Source: Dyella choica (GTDB lineage: Bacteria; Pseudomonadota; Gammaproteobacteria; Xanthomonadales; Rhodanobacteraceae). From it: a stretch of DNA of 64,000 nucleotides. The translations under genes were made by a program, and so were the position numbers. The DNA is taken from assembly GCF_003977665.1 (NCBI RefSeq), contig NZ_RYYV01000016.1, forward strand, positions 1-64,000, read 5' to 3'. Positions within the stretch are counted from its first letter, which is position 1; each line of letters opens with the position of its first letter. Positions 52,243 through 61,724 of this stretch are shown piece after piece. The notes beneath the pieces are model-generated. The model was not told the DNA's origin. It worked only from the letters and a program-made list of their open reading frames with translations, and made no database searches.

Positions 52243-53616
52243 ATGGCGCTTACCCAGGCCCGCACCATGCCCGGCGTGCTCGAGCTGCTGCCGCTCGACC
52301 AGATTGCTTTTCAGCGCATGCTCGACGTGATCCGTCGCAACTACGAGCGCTTCGGCTTCCTGCCGGTGGAGACGCCGGTGATCGAGTATTCGGACGTGCT
52401 GCTGACCAAGACCGGCGGCGAGACCGAGCGGCAGGTGTATTTCGTGCAGTCGACCGGTTCGCTGGAGCAGGGGGAAAAGCCCGAACTGGCGTTGCGCTTC
52501 GACCTTACCGTGCCGCTCGCCCGCTATGTGGCCGAGCACGAGCACGACCTCAGTTTTCCCTTCCGCCGCTACCAGATGCAGCGCGTGTACCGGGGCGAAC
52601 GCGCCCAGCGCGGGCGTTTCCGCGAGTTCTACCAGTGCGACGTCGACGTGATCGGCAAGGACAGCCTGTCGATCCGTTACGACGCCGAAGTGCCGGCGGT
52701 GATCTATAGCGTCTTCCGCGAGTTGGACATCGGCCCGTTCACCATCCAGCTCAACAACCGCAAGCTGATGCGTGGCTACTTCGAGAGCCTGGGCGTGACC
52801 GATCCGGAGCAACAGACGCTGGTGCTGCGCGAGGTGGACAAGCTGGACAAGCGCGGCGCCGACTATGTGCGCGACACCCTCACCGGCGAGGCCTTCGGCC
52901 TGGGCGCCGAGGCGGCGCAAAAGATCCTCGATTTCGTGCAGGTGCGCTCCAGTTCCCTGCAGGATGCGCTGGCCAAGCTCGATGCGCTGGGCCCCGGTCC
53001 GGAGGTGATGGAGCAGGGCCGCGCCGAGCTGAAAGAAGTGCTGGGCCTGATCCGCGATTTCGGCGTGCCGGAAACGCACTATGCCTTGAACCTGTCGATC
53101 GCGCGCGGGCTGGACTACTACACCGGCACGGTCTACGAGACCACGCTCAACGACCATCCGCAGATCGGCTCGATCTGTTCCGGCGGCCGCTACGAGAACC
53201 TGGCCGGTCAGTACACCAAGTCGCACCTGCCGGGCGTGGGCATTTCCATCGGCCTCACGCGCCTGTATTGGCAGCTGCGCGATGCCGGCCTGATTCATAC
53301 CGCGCGCAGCACGGTGGACGTGCTCGTCACCCAGATGGATGCCGCGCAGCTGCCGGCCTACCTGGCGGTAGCCAGTGAGTTGCGCGCAGCCGGCATCGCC
53401 ACGGAGGTGGTGCTGGACGGCGGCAAGCTCGGCAAGCAGTTCAAGTACGCCGATCGCGCGGGCATTCGCTTTGTGCTCGTGCTGGGTGAGGACGAGCTGG
53501 CGAAGGGCGTGGTGACGGTGAAGGACCTGCGCCGCGAGGATCAGTTCGAGGTGGCGCGGACGGAGTTGGTGAAAACGCTGCGGGTGGAGCTGGAGCAAGC
53601 CGCGGTAATGGGCTGA
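52243..53616 (+). CDS. hisS: Histidyl-tRNA synthetase
   Basis: 457 residues. Class II motifs: [24 protein letters not shown] near residue 40-64, motif 2 [21 protein letters not shown] near 118, His A motif [13 protein letters not shown] near 290 and motif 3 [11 protein letters not shown]. The C-terminal anticodon-binding domain follows, from about 360. GAGG before ATG 52243. It charges tRNA-His. It lies 2.8 kb upstream of the his biosynthesis operon, with an ammonia-lyase gene between. Confidence 0.97.
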   Translation: MALTQARTMPGVLELLPLDQIAFQRMLDVIRRNYERFGFLPVETPVIEYSDVLLTKTGGETERQVYFVQSTGSLEQGEKPELALRFDLTVPLARYVAEHEHDLSFPFRRYQMQRVYRGERAQRGRFREFYQCDVDVIGKDSLSIRYDAEVPAVIYSVFRELDIGPFTIQLNNRKLMRGYFESLGVTDPEQQTLVLREVDKLDKRGADYVRDTLTGEAFGLGAEAAQKILDFVQVRSSSLQDALAKLDALGPGPEVMEQGRAELKEVLGLIRDFGVPETHYALNLSIARGLDYYTGTVYETTLNDHPQIGSICSGGRYENLAGQYTKSHLPGVGISIGLTRLYWQLRDAGLIHTARSTVDVLVTQMDAAQLPAYLAVASELRAAGIATEVVLDGGKLGKQFKYADRAGIRFVLVLGEDELAKGVVTVKDLRREDQFEVARTELVKTLRVELEQAAVMG

Positions 53617-53625
53617 CTGACCGCG

Positions 53626-53693
53626 CGTAGGCTGGAATGCCTATCCCAGCATTTCAGCGTCGTTTTATAGCTGGGATTGTCATCCCAGCCTAC
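53626..53693. repeat. Family A GTAG repeat, copy A9
   Basis: CGTAGGCTGGAATG on the left and GCTGGGATTGTCATCCCAGC with CCTAC on the right. Located between hisS and the ammonia-lyase gene, 24 bases before the latter's start. Confidence 0.85.
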
Positions 53694-53716
53694 ATAACTA
53701 ATACGTTGGAGCTTTT

Positions 53717-55609
53717 GTGAAACAGACCATTCTCCTCGACGGCAACAGCCTCAGCCGGCAGCAACTCGTAGCCGTGGCGCGCCATGGCTACGGTGTGCGG
53801 CTCGATCCGGATCAACTCACGCGGGTGCGGCGCACGGCGGATTTCCTGGCGGAGAAGGTGAGCTGCGGCGAGCCGACCTATGGCGTCACCACCGGTTTCG
53901 GCAGCAATGCGGACAAGTTGCTGGGCGCTTATCGCCTGCGTGATGAACTGCCCGGCGGTAATCCGCACAAGCCGGAAGGCACTCTGCTGGAAGAGCTGCA
54001 GCACAACCTGATCACGACCCATGCCGTGTGCGTTGGCAAGCCGTTTTCCGCCGAAGTGGTGCGCGCGCTGTTGGTAATTCGCATCAATACCCTGATGCGC
54101 GGCCATTCCGGCATTCGTGTGGAAACGCTGGAGGCGCTGACGGAGCTGCTCAACCGCGAGGTGATTCCGGTGGTGCCGGAAAAGGGTTCGGTAGGCGCGA
54201 GCGGTGACCTGGCGCCGCTGTCGCATCTGGCGATCGTGCTGCTCGGCGGTGGCGAGGCCTTCTACCAGGGCGAGCGCCTGCCGGGCGCGGAGGCGCTGCA
54301 GCGCGCCGGCCTCAAGCCGATCCGTCTGTCCTTCAAGGAAGGTCTGGCGCTCAACAATGGCACGGCGCAGATGCTGGCTACCGCGGTGTTGGCGCTGGAT
54401 ACGCTGGAATATCTGCTCAACGTGGCGGACCTGGCCGCCTCGATGACCCTGGACGCCTTTGCCGGCCGCAGCGGCGCCTTGCGCCCGGAAGTGCATGCGC
54501 TGCGCCCGCATCCGGGCCAGGTGCAGACGGCCGACCATGTGCGCGACCTGCTGGCCGGCTCCACCCTGGTCGATATCCCGTATCACCTGGTGCCGCGCTT
54601 CCGTCCCTGGAGCGCCGAGGCATGGAGCAAGCCGGAGGACCAGGCGCTGAGCTTCGACATCGGCTGGGATTGGGTGCCTGCCAACCAGCGCCATGGCCGC
54701 GAGGCGTTCTACAGCCGTTTCCTGCCGTTCAAGGGCGGTAAGAAGCACCAGCCGCAGGATGCGTACTGCTTGCGTTGCATGCCGCAGGTACATGGCGCGG
54801 TACGCGATGCCTGGGCGCAGGCCTGTCGCATCATCGATATCGAGTTGAACGCCGTTACCGACAACCCGCTGATCTTCCCGGACAACACCGACGCCAAGCA
54901 CATCGAGGAGCAGGTGATCTCCGCCGGCCATTTCCATGGCATGCCGCTGGCGCTGGCGATGAGCTACGTGAAGGCCGCGATTCCGGTGCTGGCCTCGATC
55001 TCCGAGCGCCGCCTCAACAAGCTGGTCGACCCGGCCACCAACGACGGCCTGCCGGCCTTCCTCACCGGCAACGAGGACGGCACCGATTCCGGTTTCATGA
55101 TCGTGCAGTACACGGCCGCCGCGCTGGTGAACGACCTGGCCACGCGTGCCCATCCGGCCAGCGTGTATTCGGTGCCGACCAGCGCCAACGCCGAGGATCA
55201 TGTTTCGATGGGCGCCAACGAAGCGCGCCATGTCCTTGAGATGACCGAAGACCTGAGCCACGTACTGGCATTGGAGCTGTACACGGCCGCGCAGGCGCTG
55301 GACTATCGCCAGGAAATGCTCAATGCCGCCCGCCGCCTTGCCGCGCAAGGTGATTGGCAGGCGCTGGCTTCCAAGGTGAGCAACGCGCCGCGCGAAGACC
55401 ATGTGCATTACGCGCAGTTTGCACAAGAAGTGCAGCAGCTCACCGCTGCGCTCGCCGAAGTCGGCGAGTTCCACGCGGGTGAGACGGTACGCAAGGCATA
55501 TGAAACCTTGCGCAAGCACATCCGGTTCATGCATCGCGACCGCGCCATGGATGGGGACGTGCGTACCGTGTGCGAGCTGGTGCAGCAGCGGGCGTTTGCG
55601 GGCGCCTAA
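53717..55609 (+). CDS. Aromatic amino acid (histidine-like) ammonia-lyase with an insertion
   Basis: 630 residues, against about 510 for typical HutH. The MIO triad ASG is in GSVGASGDLAPLSH near 155; catalytic Tyr in PTYGVTTGFG near 58; His in ITTHAVCVGKPF near 97; and Glu in SANAEDHVSMG near 480. That His and Glu are the pattern of histidine rather than phenylalanine lyases. About 60 extra residues lie between HALRPHPGQ and QPQDAYCLRCMPQVHG. It is not in a hut operon but lies between hisS and hisG. Confidence 0.85.
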   Translation: MKQTILLDGNSLSRQQLVAVARHGYGVRLDPDQLTRVRRTADFLAEKVSCGEPTYGVTTGFGSNADKLLGAYRLRDELPGGNPHKPEGTLLEELQHNLITTHAVCVGKPFSAEVVRALLVIRINTLMRGHSGIRVETLEALTELLNREVIPVVPEKGSVGASGDLAPLSHLAIVLLGGGEAFYQGERLPGAEALQRAGLKPIRLSFKEGLALNNGTAQMLATAVLALDTLEYLLNVADLAASMTLDAFAGRSGALRPEVHALRPHPGQVQTADHVRDLLAGSTLVDIPYHLVPRFRPWSAEAWSKPEDQALSFDIGWDWVPANQRHGREAFYSRFLPFKGGKKHQPQDAYCLRCMPQVHGAVRDAWAQACRIIDIELNAVTDNPLIFPDNTDAKHIEEQVISAGHFHGMPLALAMSYVKAAIPVLASISERRLNKLVDPATNDGLPAFLTGNEDGTDSGFMIVQYTAAALVNDLATRAHPASVYSVPTSANAEDHVSMGANEARHVLEMTEDLSHVLALELYTAAQALDYRQEMLNAARRLAAQGDWQALASKVSNAPREDHVHYAQFAQEVQQLTAALAEVGEFHAGETVRKAYETLRKHIRFMHRDRAMDGDVRTVCELVQQRAFAGA

Positions 55610-56241
55610 ACGCGAACGCGGGAAGGCTGGGGCACGCGCAGCAACTGCCGTGCCGCCCAGCCGAGCCACAGCAGGATCAATACGATCGTCAGCTTCTGCA
55701 TGAGTCCGTGCGGAAGCTTGGGCAGGAACACCTGCATCCACAGCACGGCCGTGCCCAGCCACGCGAGCAGCAGGCCGGCGAGGCGGCTCGCACTCAAGCG
55801 CGGGTCGCGTCGCCAGCGGCTGGAAAGCATCAGCATGCCGAAGCTCAGCATGAGAAAGGTCGCTTGTGCCGACAAGCCGTGAATCAGTGCGGCGAGGTTT
55901 TCGTAGGCGCTGCCTTTGAACAGTTCGGTGGCCGCCACAATGGGTAGCAGCAGTCCGGGCAGGGCAAACAGCGCAAGCGCCAGAATGCTTCGTAGCGGTG
56001 GCGTCGTTGCGCGATAGGCGCCCACGGCAAAGAAGATCAGCGCTACGCCCATCAAGTAATACGTCAAGCGCACATACGCACCGCCTGGGCCGGTGAGATA
56101 GATGCTCAATGGCACGGCGATGGGATCCAGGTCCGTGCGCCAGAACTGTGCCGCACCGCAGACGGCAGCAAACGCAATCACCGCAATGATCATCAGGTGA
56201 GCCGCGGGGCGCATTACCGGGGAGGCAACTCCGCGGTCCAT
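55606..56241 (-). CDS. DUF998-family membrane protein
   Basis: 211 residues with about six transmembrane helices (AHLMIIAVIAFAAVCGAAQFW, YYLMGVALIFFAVGAY, ILALALFALPGLLLPIVAATELF, ALIHGLSAQATFLMLSFGMLML and two more). The pattern AATELFKGSAYENLAALIHGLSA fits DUF998. Function unknown. The stop overlaps the ammonia-lyase stop by 4 bases, so the genes converge with no terminator between. Confidence 0.82.
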   Translation of the reverse strand: MDRGVASPVMRPAAHLMIIAVIAFAAVCGAAQFWRTDLDPIAVPLSIYLTGPGGAYVRLTYYLMGVALIFFAVGAYRATTPPLRSILALALFALPGLLLPIVAATELFKGSAYENLAALIHGLSAQATFLMLSFGMLMLSSRWRRDPRLSASRLAGLLLAWLGTAVLWMQVFLPKLPHGLMQKLTIVLILLWLGWAARQLLRVPQPSRVRV

Positions 56242-56304
56242 AACGTCTCCTTGTAAGGGCGGAGGGCGCCAATCCTTTCATCATACCGGCGCTGACAGGC
56301 TTAG

Positions 56305-56379
56305 GTAGGCTGGGATGGCAATCCCAGCATTGCCATGCATGCAGCGCAAACGATGCTGGGATTGGCATCCCAGCCTACG
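56305..56379. repeat. Family A GTAG repeat, copy A10
   Basis: GTAGGCTGGGATGGCAATCC and GCTGGGATTGGCATCCCAGC/CCTACG. It sits directly upstream of the his promoter, 3 bases before the -35 box, so the hairpin could influence that promoter. Confidence 0.88.
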
Positions 56380-56381
56380 GC

Positions 56382-56410
56382 TTGCGCGATCTCTGCCCGG
56401 CCATTAGAAT
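56382..56410 (+). promoter_or_regulatory. his operon promoter
   Basis: TTGCGC (56382-56387) and TAGAAT (56405-56410) are spaced by 17 bases, the best sigma70-like match in the gap. Transcription should begin near 56417, giving a leader of only about 25 bases before ATG 56442, which leaves no room for an attenuator peptide. Confidence 0.65.
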
Positions 56411-56420
56411 GCGCTCCACT

Positions 56421-56438
56421 GTATTAACGCGTTAGTAC
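56421..56438. promoter_or_regulatory. TrpR-like palindromic operator at the his promoter
   Basis: GTATTAACG/CGTTAGTAC, an 18-base palindrome with one mismatch. The outer GTAC-type half sites and length resemble the E. coli trp operator. It covers the region from the transcription start to the first codon of a TrpR-family gene, so it is likely that protein's own operator. Confidence 0.65.
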
Positions 56439-56441
56439 ATT

Positions 56442-56777
56442 ATGAAGCGCCGATCGATCGACCCCGAAACCCCGGAAGAATCCGCCAGGCTCAGCCTGTG
56501 CCGCGCCTTGCTCTCGCTGAAGAATGCGGAGGAGATGAACGCCTTCCTCAACGACCTGTGCACCCCGGCCGAGCTGGAGGTACTGGTGGATCGCTGGCGG
56601 GTGGTGCCGTACCTGCTGGAGGGCGTGTCCTATCGTGAGATTCACGACCGCACGGCGGTGAGCATCACCACCATCGGGCGCGTGGCCCGCTATCTCAATC
56701 AGGGCAGCGGCGGTTATCTCGCTGCGGCGGCGCGCGCCACGCGCGCCCGCACGGCGGTAAAAAGGACACGCGCATGA
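56442..56777 (+). CDS. TrpR/YerC-family regulator of the his operon
   Basis: 111 residues. TrpR-family core: LLSLKNAEEMNAFLNDLCTPAELEVLVDRWRVVPYLLEGVSYREIHDRTAVSITTIGRVARYLNQGSGGY, with the helix-turn-helix at about 66-88. YerC-like members head his operons in Xanthomonadales. No good ribosome-binding site is seen, so the leader is short. The stop shares ATGA with hisG. It probably represses the operon when histidine or a related signal is plentiful; the ligand is unknown. Confidence 0.88.
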   Translation: MKRRSIDPETPEESARLSLCRALLSLKNAEEMNAFLNDLCTPAELEVLVDRWRVVPYLLEGVSYREIHDRTAVSITTIGRVARYLNQGSGGYLAAAARATRARTAVKRTRA

Positions 56778-57667
56778 AACCCAGGGATCGCCTGCGTATC
56801 GCGATGCAGAAATCCGGCCGGCTGACCGAGCCGGCGCTGGACCTGCTCAATCGCTGTGGTCTCAGCTTCCGCCAGAGCCGCGACAAGCTGTTCTGCTTCG
56901 GTGAAGGCGAGCCGGTGGATCTGTTGCTGGTGCGGGACGACGATATCCCGGGGCTGATTGCCCAAGGGGTGTGCGACCTGGGCATCGTCGGGCGCAATGT
57001 GCTCAACGAGTTCAAGGGCGGCGCCGGCGATGGCGCTGCAACGCTGACGGAATGGCGCCCGCTGGGATTCGGCCGTTGCCGACTTTCCATTGCTGTGCCG
57101 CAGGAAATGCCTTACGGCGAGCCCAAGGACCTGCACGGTTTGCGCATCGCCACTTCGTATCCCGGCCTGCTTGCAGCCTGGCTGAGGGAGCAGGGCGTGG
57201 ACGCCACCATCCTCACGCTCGCCGGTTCGGTGGAAATCGCGCCCAAGCTCGGTACCGCCGACGTGATCTGCGACCTAGTGCAAAGCGGAGGCACGCTGGT
57301 CGCCAATCAATTGCGCGAAACGGCCGTGTTGCTGCAAAGCGAAGCGGTGCTGGCCGGTCCGGAAGCACTGCCCACGGACGAACGCGGCGACATGATCGAG
57401 CTGCTGCTCAAGCGGCTGGAAGGTGTGATCCAGGTGCGCGAGTCGCGCCTGCTGTTGCTGCAAACCTCGCGTAACGCGCTCGAAGCGGTAACCCGCTTGT
57501 TGCCGGGCGGCCCCCAGCCGACCTTGCTGCCGGTGGCGGGGCAACCCGATCAGCTGATGTTGCAGGCCCTTTGCGCCGGCGAGGTGAGCTGGCGGCAATT
57601 GGAAGAAATCAAGAAGGCCGGTGCGCGCGAAATGTTCGTGCTGCCGGTCGAGAAAATGCTTGCCTGA
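56774..57667 (+). CDS. hisG: ATP phosphoribosyltransferase (long form)
   Basis: 297 residues, the long form that carries its own ACT-like C-terminal regulatory domain and needs no HisZ. LRIAMQKSGRLTEPALDLLNRCGL begins the catalytic part; GVCDLGIVGRNVL and LRIATSYPGL and CDLVQSGGTL are substrate-binding motifs. It joins ATP and PRPP, the first, feedback-controlled step of histidine synthesis. Its start overlaps the YerC-type stop by 4 bases. Confidence 0.97.
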   Translation: MKPRDRLRIAMQKSGRLTEPALDLLNRCGLSFRQSRDKLFCFGEGEPVDLLLVRDDDIPGLIAQGVCDLGIVGRNVLNEFKGGAGDGAATLTEWRPLGFGRCRLSIAVPQEMPYGEPKDLHGLRIATSYPGLLAAWLREQGVDATILTLAGSVEIAPKLGTADVICDLVQSGGTLVANQLRETAVLLQSEAVLAGPEALPTDERGDMIELLLKRLEGVIQVRESRLLLLQTSRNALEAVTRLLPGGPQPTLLPVAGQPDQLMLQALCAGEVSWRQLEEIKKAGAREMFVLPVEKMLA

Positions 57668-57679
57668 GACGCATCAGCC

Positions 57680-58987
57680 ATGAAACGAATCAACTGGAAC
57701 GCTTTGGACGAGGCCGCACGTAACGACGCGCTGGCGCGGCCGGCGCAAGCGCGCGCGGAGGAACTGCGCCGTGGCGTGGAGCGCATCATTGCCGAGGTGT
57801 GCGCTAATGGCGATGCGGCGCTGCGCGAGCTTTCGGCGCGTTATGACCGTTGTAGCCTGGATGCCATCGAAGTCGGCGAAGCGGAATTTGCCGCGGCCGA
57901 AGCCAAGCTGGCGCCGGAGCTGAAAGCGGCCATCCGCGAAGCGGCTGCGCGCATCGAAGCATTTCACCGCGCCGCCGCGCCGCAGCCGGTTGGCGTAAAC
58001 ACCGCCGTTGGCGTGCGCGTGGAACGAATCCTTCGCCCGATCAACCGTGTTGGCTTGTATGTGCCAGCCGGTAGCGCGCCGCTACCATCCACAGCTCTGA
58101 TGCTGGGGGTGCCTGCGAGAATCGCAGGTTGCCGCGAAGTGGTGTTGTGCTCTCCGGCGCGAGCGGACGGCACTTGCGATGAGGCTGTGCTGTTCGCAGC
58201 GCGTAGCGTGGGCGTGCATCGCGTGTTCAAGCTCGGTGGTGCGCAGGCGATCGCGGCAATGGCTTACGGTACTGAAAGCGTGCCCCGCTGCGACAAGCTG
58301 TTCGGTCCGGGCAACTCTTGGGTAACGGAAGCGAAATTGCAAGTCAGCGCCGACCCCAACGGTGCGGCCATCGACATGCCGGCCGGCCCTTCCGAAGTGC
58401 TGGTAATCGCCGATGCGCTGGCCAATCCCGCATTCGTCGCGGCCGACCTGCTGTCGCAAGCCGAGCATGGCCCGGATTCGCAGGTGGTGCTGGTCAGCCC
58501 GTCCGCCGCGCTGCTGGATGAAGTGGCTGCGGAAGTGGACTGTCAATGCGCACAGCTGCCGCGCGGCGCGATCGCGCAACAGGCACTGGAGCAAAGCCGG
58601 CTGATCGAAGTCGAGTCGCTGGCGCAGGCAGTGGAAGTCAGCAATCGCTATGCGCCGGAACACTTGATCCTGCAAGTGAGCGGCGCGCGCGAGCTGGTTG
58701 CCAGTATCGACAGCGCGGGCTCGGTCTTCGTGGGAGCGTGGACACCCGAATCCGTGGGCGACTACTGCAGCGGCAGCAATCATGTATTGCCCACCTACGG
58801 TTACGCACGCAGTTACAGTGGTGTGTCGGTGGCCAGCTACCTCAAGCAGATCACGGTGCAGGAACTGGACCCCAACGGCTTGCGCGCGATCGGTCCGTGC
58901 ACGGCCACGCTGGCGGCGGCAGAGCAACTGGAGGCTCATCGCCGCGCGGTGACGCTTCGTTTGGCCGCGCTGGGGATCAGTCTATGA
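57680..58987 (+). CDS. hisD: Histidinol dehydrogenase
   Basis: 435 residues. Zinc-dependent enzyme: [16 protein letters not shown] (Gln and His ligands) near 265, [10 protein letters not shown] (Glu, His) near 325, [20 protein letters not shown] (Asp) near 355 and LEAHRRAV (His) near 415. It oxidises histidinol to histidine in two NAD-dependent steps, the last two reactions of the pathway. The stop shares ATGA with hisC. Confidence 0.97.
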   Translation: MKRINWNALDEAARNDALARPAQARAEELRRGVERIIAEVCANGDAALRELSARYDRCSLDAIEVGEAEFAAAEAKLAPELKAAIREAAARIEAFHRAAAPQPVGVNTAVGVRVERILRPINRVGLYVPAGSAPLPSTALMLGVPARIAGCREVVLCSPARADGTCDEAVLFAARSVGVHRVFKLGGAQAIAAMAYGTESVPRCDKLFGPGNSWVTEAKLQVSADPNGAAIDMPAGPSEVLVIADALANPAFVAADLLSQAEHGPDSQVVLVSPSAALLDEVAAEVDCQCAQLPRGAIAQQALEQSRLIEVESLAQAVEVSNRYAPEHLILQVSGARELVASIDSAGSVFVGAWTPESVGDYCSGSNHVLPTYGYARSYSGVSVASYLKQITVQELDPNGLRAIGPCTATLAAAEQLEAHRRAVTLRLAALGISL

Positions 58988-60033
58988 GCGTGCTGGACCT
59001 GGCAAGGCCGGAAATCCGCACGCTGCAGCCGTATTCTTCGGCGCGCATGGAAGCCGGCGGTGGGCAGATCATGCTCAATGCCAATGAATCGGCCTGGGAA
59101 CCGGTGGGTCAAGCGGGGGCTGGTTGCAACCGCTATCCCGATCCGCAACCGGAGCCCTTGTTGCAGTCCTTGGCCAGTCTCTATGGCGTGCGGCGCGAGC
59201 AGCTGTTCGTGGGGCGCGGCAGCGACGAAGCGATCGACTTGCTGGTGCGCGCCTTTTGCCGCGCCGGCCAGGACGCGATCGTGATCCAGCCGCCGACGTT
59301 TGGCATGTATGCGGTCTGTGCGCGGATCCAGAACGCTGCGGTGATCGAAGCGCCGCTGGCGGAGGATTTCAGCCTGGACGTCACGGCTTTGCTTGGCGCG
59401 ATCACGCCTGCCGTGAAGCTGGTGTTTCTGTGCACGCCGAACAATCCCAGCGGCAAGTCGATTTCGCGTGCAGCCATCGAGCAGGTAGCACAGGCTCTGG
59501 CCGGCAAAGCCATGCTGGTGGTGGACGAGGCGTATATCGAATTTTCGGAGCAGCCGAGTGCGATCGAACTGATCGGGCACTATGAGCACGTAGCGGTGTT
59601 GCGTACCTTGTCCAAGGCCTGGGCGCTGGCTGGTGCGCGCATCGGCAGCCTGATTGCGAGTCCGGAGGTGATCGCCTTGATCCGGCGGATCATGCCGCCA
59701 TATCCGCTGCCGCTGCCTTGCGTTGCCGCAGCGCAAGCGGCGTTGTCGCCACCGGGACAGGCTTCGTCGCGTGCGCACCTCGCCATCGTGCGCGAGCAAC
59801 GTATGCTCATGCACCGTTGGCTGACCGAGCTTCCTGGTGTGCGCGAAGTGCTACCTTCGGATGCCAATTTTCTCGCGGTGCGCTTCGCTGATGCCGGCGC
59901 GGTTTATCAGCGTTTGCTGCAGGCAGGCATCGTGGTGCGTGACGTACGGCGCTATCCAAAGTTGCAGGATGCGTTGCGCATCACCATCGGTACGCCGGCC
60001 GAAAATGCGCGAGTGCTGGAGGCCATCGCATGA
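58984..60033 (+). CDS. hisC: Histidinol-phosphate aminotransferase
   Basis: 349 residues from ATG 58984, overlapping hisD by 4 bases; a much longer open frame starts inside hisD and is not used. Class II aminotransferase motifs: [32 protein letters not shown] and the PLP Lys in [16 protein letters not shown] near residue 208. It transfers an amino group from glutamate to imidazole acetol phosphate. The stop overlaps hisB (ATGA). Confidence 0.96.
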   Translation: MSVLDLARPEIRTLQPYSSARMEAGGGQIMLNANESAWEPVGQAGAGCNRYPDPQPEPLLQSLASLYGVRREQLFVGRGSDEAIDLLVRAFCRAGQDAIVIQPPTFGMYAVCARIQNAAVIEAPLAEDFSLDVTALLGAITPAVKLVFLCTPNNPSGKSISRAAIEQVAQALAGKAMLVVDEAYIEFSEQPSAIELIGHYEHVAVLRTLSKAWALAGARIGSLIASPEVIALIRRIMPPYPLPLPCVAAAQAALSPPGQASSRAHLAIVREQRMLMHRWLTELPGVREVLPSDANFLAVRFADAGAVYQRLLQAGIVVRDVRRYPKLQDALRITIGTPAENARVLEAIA

Positions 60034-61094
60034 GCCGCAAGATCCTATTTGTCGACCGCGACGGCTGCCTGATCGAGGAGCCGGCCGACGAGCAGATCGA
60101 CAGCTACGAAAAGCTTGCCTTGCTGCCTGGCGTGATTGCAGCGTTGCAACGCATTGTTGCCGCGGGCTACGAATTGGTGATGGTCACCAACCAGGACGGC
60201 CTGGGCACGGACCGCTTTCCGCAAGCCCAGTTCGATGGCCCGCATGCCCTGCTAATGCGCATTTTCGCCTCTCAGGGGGTGCGTTTTCGCGAAGTCCTGA
60301 TCGATCGCAGTTTTCCGCATGAAGGCCTGGACACGCGTAAGCCCGGCATCGGCATGATGCGGGAGTACCTGGCCGATGACGGCTGGACGCGTGCCGCATC
60401 GGCGATGGTGGGCGATCGCGAGACGGATCTGCAATTCGCCGCGAACATGGGCGTGCGTGGGTTCCGCGTCGGGCCCTATGGCATGAGCTGGGAAGAAATC
60501 GCCCACCAATTGCTCGACCGGCCGCGCGTTGCCGAAGTGCTGCGCCATACCAAGGAAACGCGCATCCAGGTGCGGGTGGATCTGGATGTCCCAGCCGAGC
60601 CGGTAGCGCATACGGGGCTGGGCTTTTTCGATCACATGCTGGAGCAGATCGGCAAGCACGGCGGATTTGCGCTGGACATCCGCTGCGACGGCGACACCAA
60701 GGTGGACGAACACCACACCATTGAAGATTGCGCGCTCGCGCTGGGGCAGGCCCTGCGCCAGGCGCTCGGCGACAAGCGTGGCCTGGGCCGTTATGGTTTC
60801 ACCTTGCCGATGGACGAAGCGTTGGCCAGTGCCGCGCTGGATCTTTCCGGACGCCCGTATTTCGTGTTCGAAGGGCAGTTCCCGCGCGAGCGCGTGGGTG
60901 AGGTGCCCACGGAACTGGTGCCGCACTTTTTCCGTTCGCTGTGCGACACCCTGGGCGCGAACCTGCATCTGAGCGTGAAAGGCGAGAACGCGCACCACAT
61001 GGTGGAAGCCTGCTTCAAGGTCACCGCGCGCGCCCTGCGCCAGGCGATCCGCCGCGAAGGCGATGAATTGCCGAGTACGAAGGGGGCGCTGTAA
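60030..61094 (+). CDS. hisB: Bifunctional histidinol-phosphatase / imidazoleglycerol-phosphate dehydratase
   Basis: 354 residues, a fused enzyme. N-terminal HAD phosphatase: [14 protein letters not shown] (nucleophile Asp), [10 protein letters not shown], and [15 protein letters not shown]-terminal dehydratase (about 165-354): [31 protein letters not shown] and [12 protein letters not shown], the His-rich manganese sites. It does steps 6 and 8. It shares one base with hisH (TAATG). Confidence 0.97.
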   Translation: MSRKILFVDRDGCLIEEPADEQIDSYEKLALLPGVIAALQRIVAAGYELVMVTNQDGLGTDRFPQAQFDGPHALLMRIFASQGVRFREVLIDRSFPHEGLDTRKPGIGMMREYLADDGWTRAASAMVGDRETDLQFAANMGVRGFRVGPYGMSWEEIAHQLLDRPRVAEVLRHTKETRIQVRVDLDVPAEPVAHTGLGFFDHMLEQIGKHGGFALDIRCDGDTKVDEHHTIEDCALALGQALRQALGDKRGLGRYGFTLPMDEALASAALDLSGRPYFVFEGQFPRERVGEVPTELVPHFFRSLCDTLGANLHLSVKGENAHHMVEACFKVTARALRQAIRREGDELPSTKGAL

Positions 61095-61684
61095 TGAGCG
61101 TGGTCCTGGTCGATGCCGGCGGTACCAATATCGGCTCGGTACGCTATGCCCTGCAGCGGCTTGGCGTGGATGCGGCGTTGACCGCCGATGCGCAAAGCAT
61201 TCGTTCGGCTGACAAGGTCATCTTGCCGGGCGTCGGTGCGGCGGCGCCAGGCATGGCGCGCTTGCGCGAGCTGGAACTGGTCGACGTGATCCGGTCCCTG
61301 ACACAGCCCGTGCTGGGTGTGTGCCTGGGAATGCAACTGCTATGCGAGCACTCCGAGGAAAGCGATACCGCCTGCCTTGGCGTGATCCCGGCCAGCGTAC
61401 GCAGGTTCGAAGAGACGCCGGAACGGTGCGTGCCGCACATGGGCTGGAATCGGCTTTCGCCGGTTGCCCATCATCCCTTGCTGAAGAACCTGGAAGAGGG
61501 CGATTGGGCCTATTTCGTGCACAGTTATGCGGTGCCGGTGGGGGATTACACCCTGGTGAGCTGTGACTACGGTATGGCGTTTTCGGCCGTGATCGCCAGC
61601 GGGAATTTCCATGGCATGCAGTTTCATCCGGAGCGTTCGGCGCAGGTGGGAGCGAAGCTGTTGAAGAATTTTCTTGAAATGTGA
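61094..61684 (+). CDS. hisH: Imidazole glycerol phosphate synthase, glutaminase subunit
   Basis: 196 residues. Class I glutamine amidotransferase triad: Cys in VLGVCLGMQLLCE near 78, His in GMQFHPERSA near 177 and Glu two residues on. It supplies ammonia to HisF across their interface. The gene overlaps hisB; repeat B7 then separates it from hisA, the only break in the operon. Confidence 0.96.
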   Translation: MSVVLVDAGGTNIGSVRYALQRLGVDAALTADAQSIRSADKVILPGVGAAAPGMARLRELELVDVIRSLTQPVLGVCLGMQLLCEHSEESDTACLGVIPASVRRFEETPERCVPHMGWNRLSPVAHHPLLKNLEEGDWAYFVHSYAVPVGDYTLVSCDYGMAFSAVIASGNFHGMQFHPERSAQVGAKLLKNFLEM

Positions 61685-61724
61685 TCGATGAATTCGCCTG
61701 CAACTGCATCGAGAGCGCGATCAA

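Noticed and set aside
53690-56368. An 892-residue open frame on the minus strand opposite the ammonia-lyase gene
   Set aside because: It is the mirror of a high-GC coding strand, is full of His, Arg and Gln without motifs, and overlaps two clear genes.
56380-56441. A his attenuator with a His-rich leader peptide
   Set aside because: The predicted leader is about 25 bases and holds no His-codon run; a repressor site is seen instead.
58546-58983. Long N-terminal extension of hisC
   Set aside because: The open frame runs through hisD in another frame; hisC starts at ATG 58984, overlapping the hisD stop.
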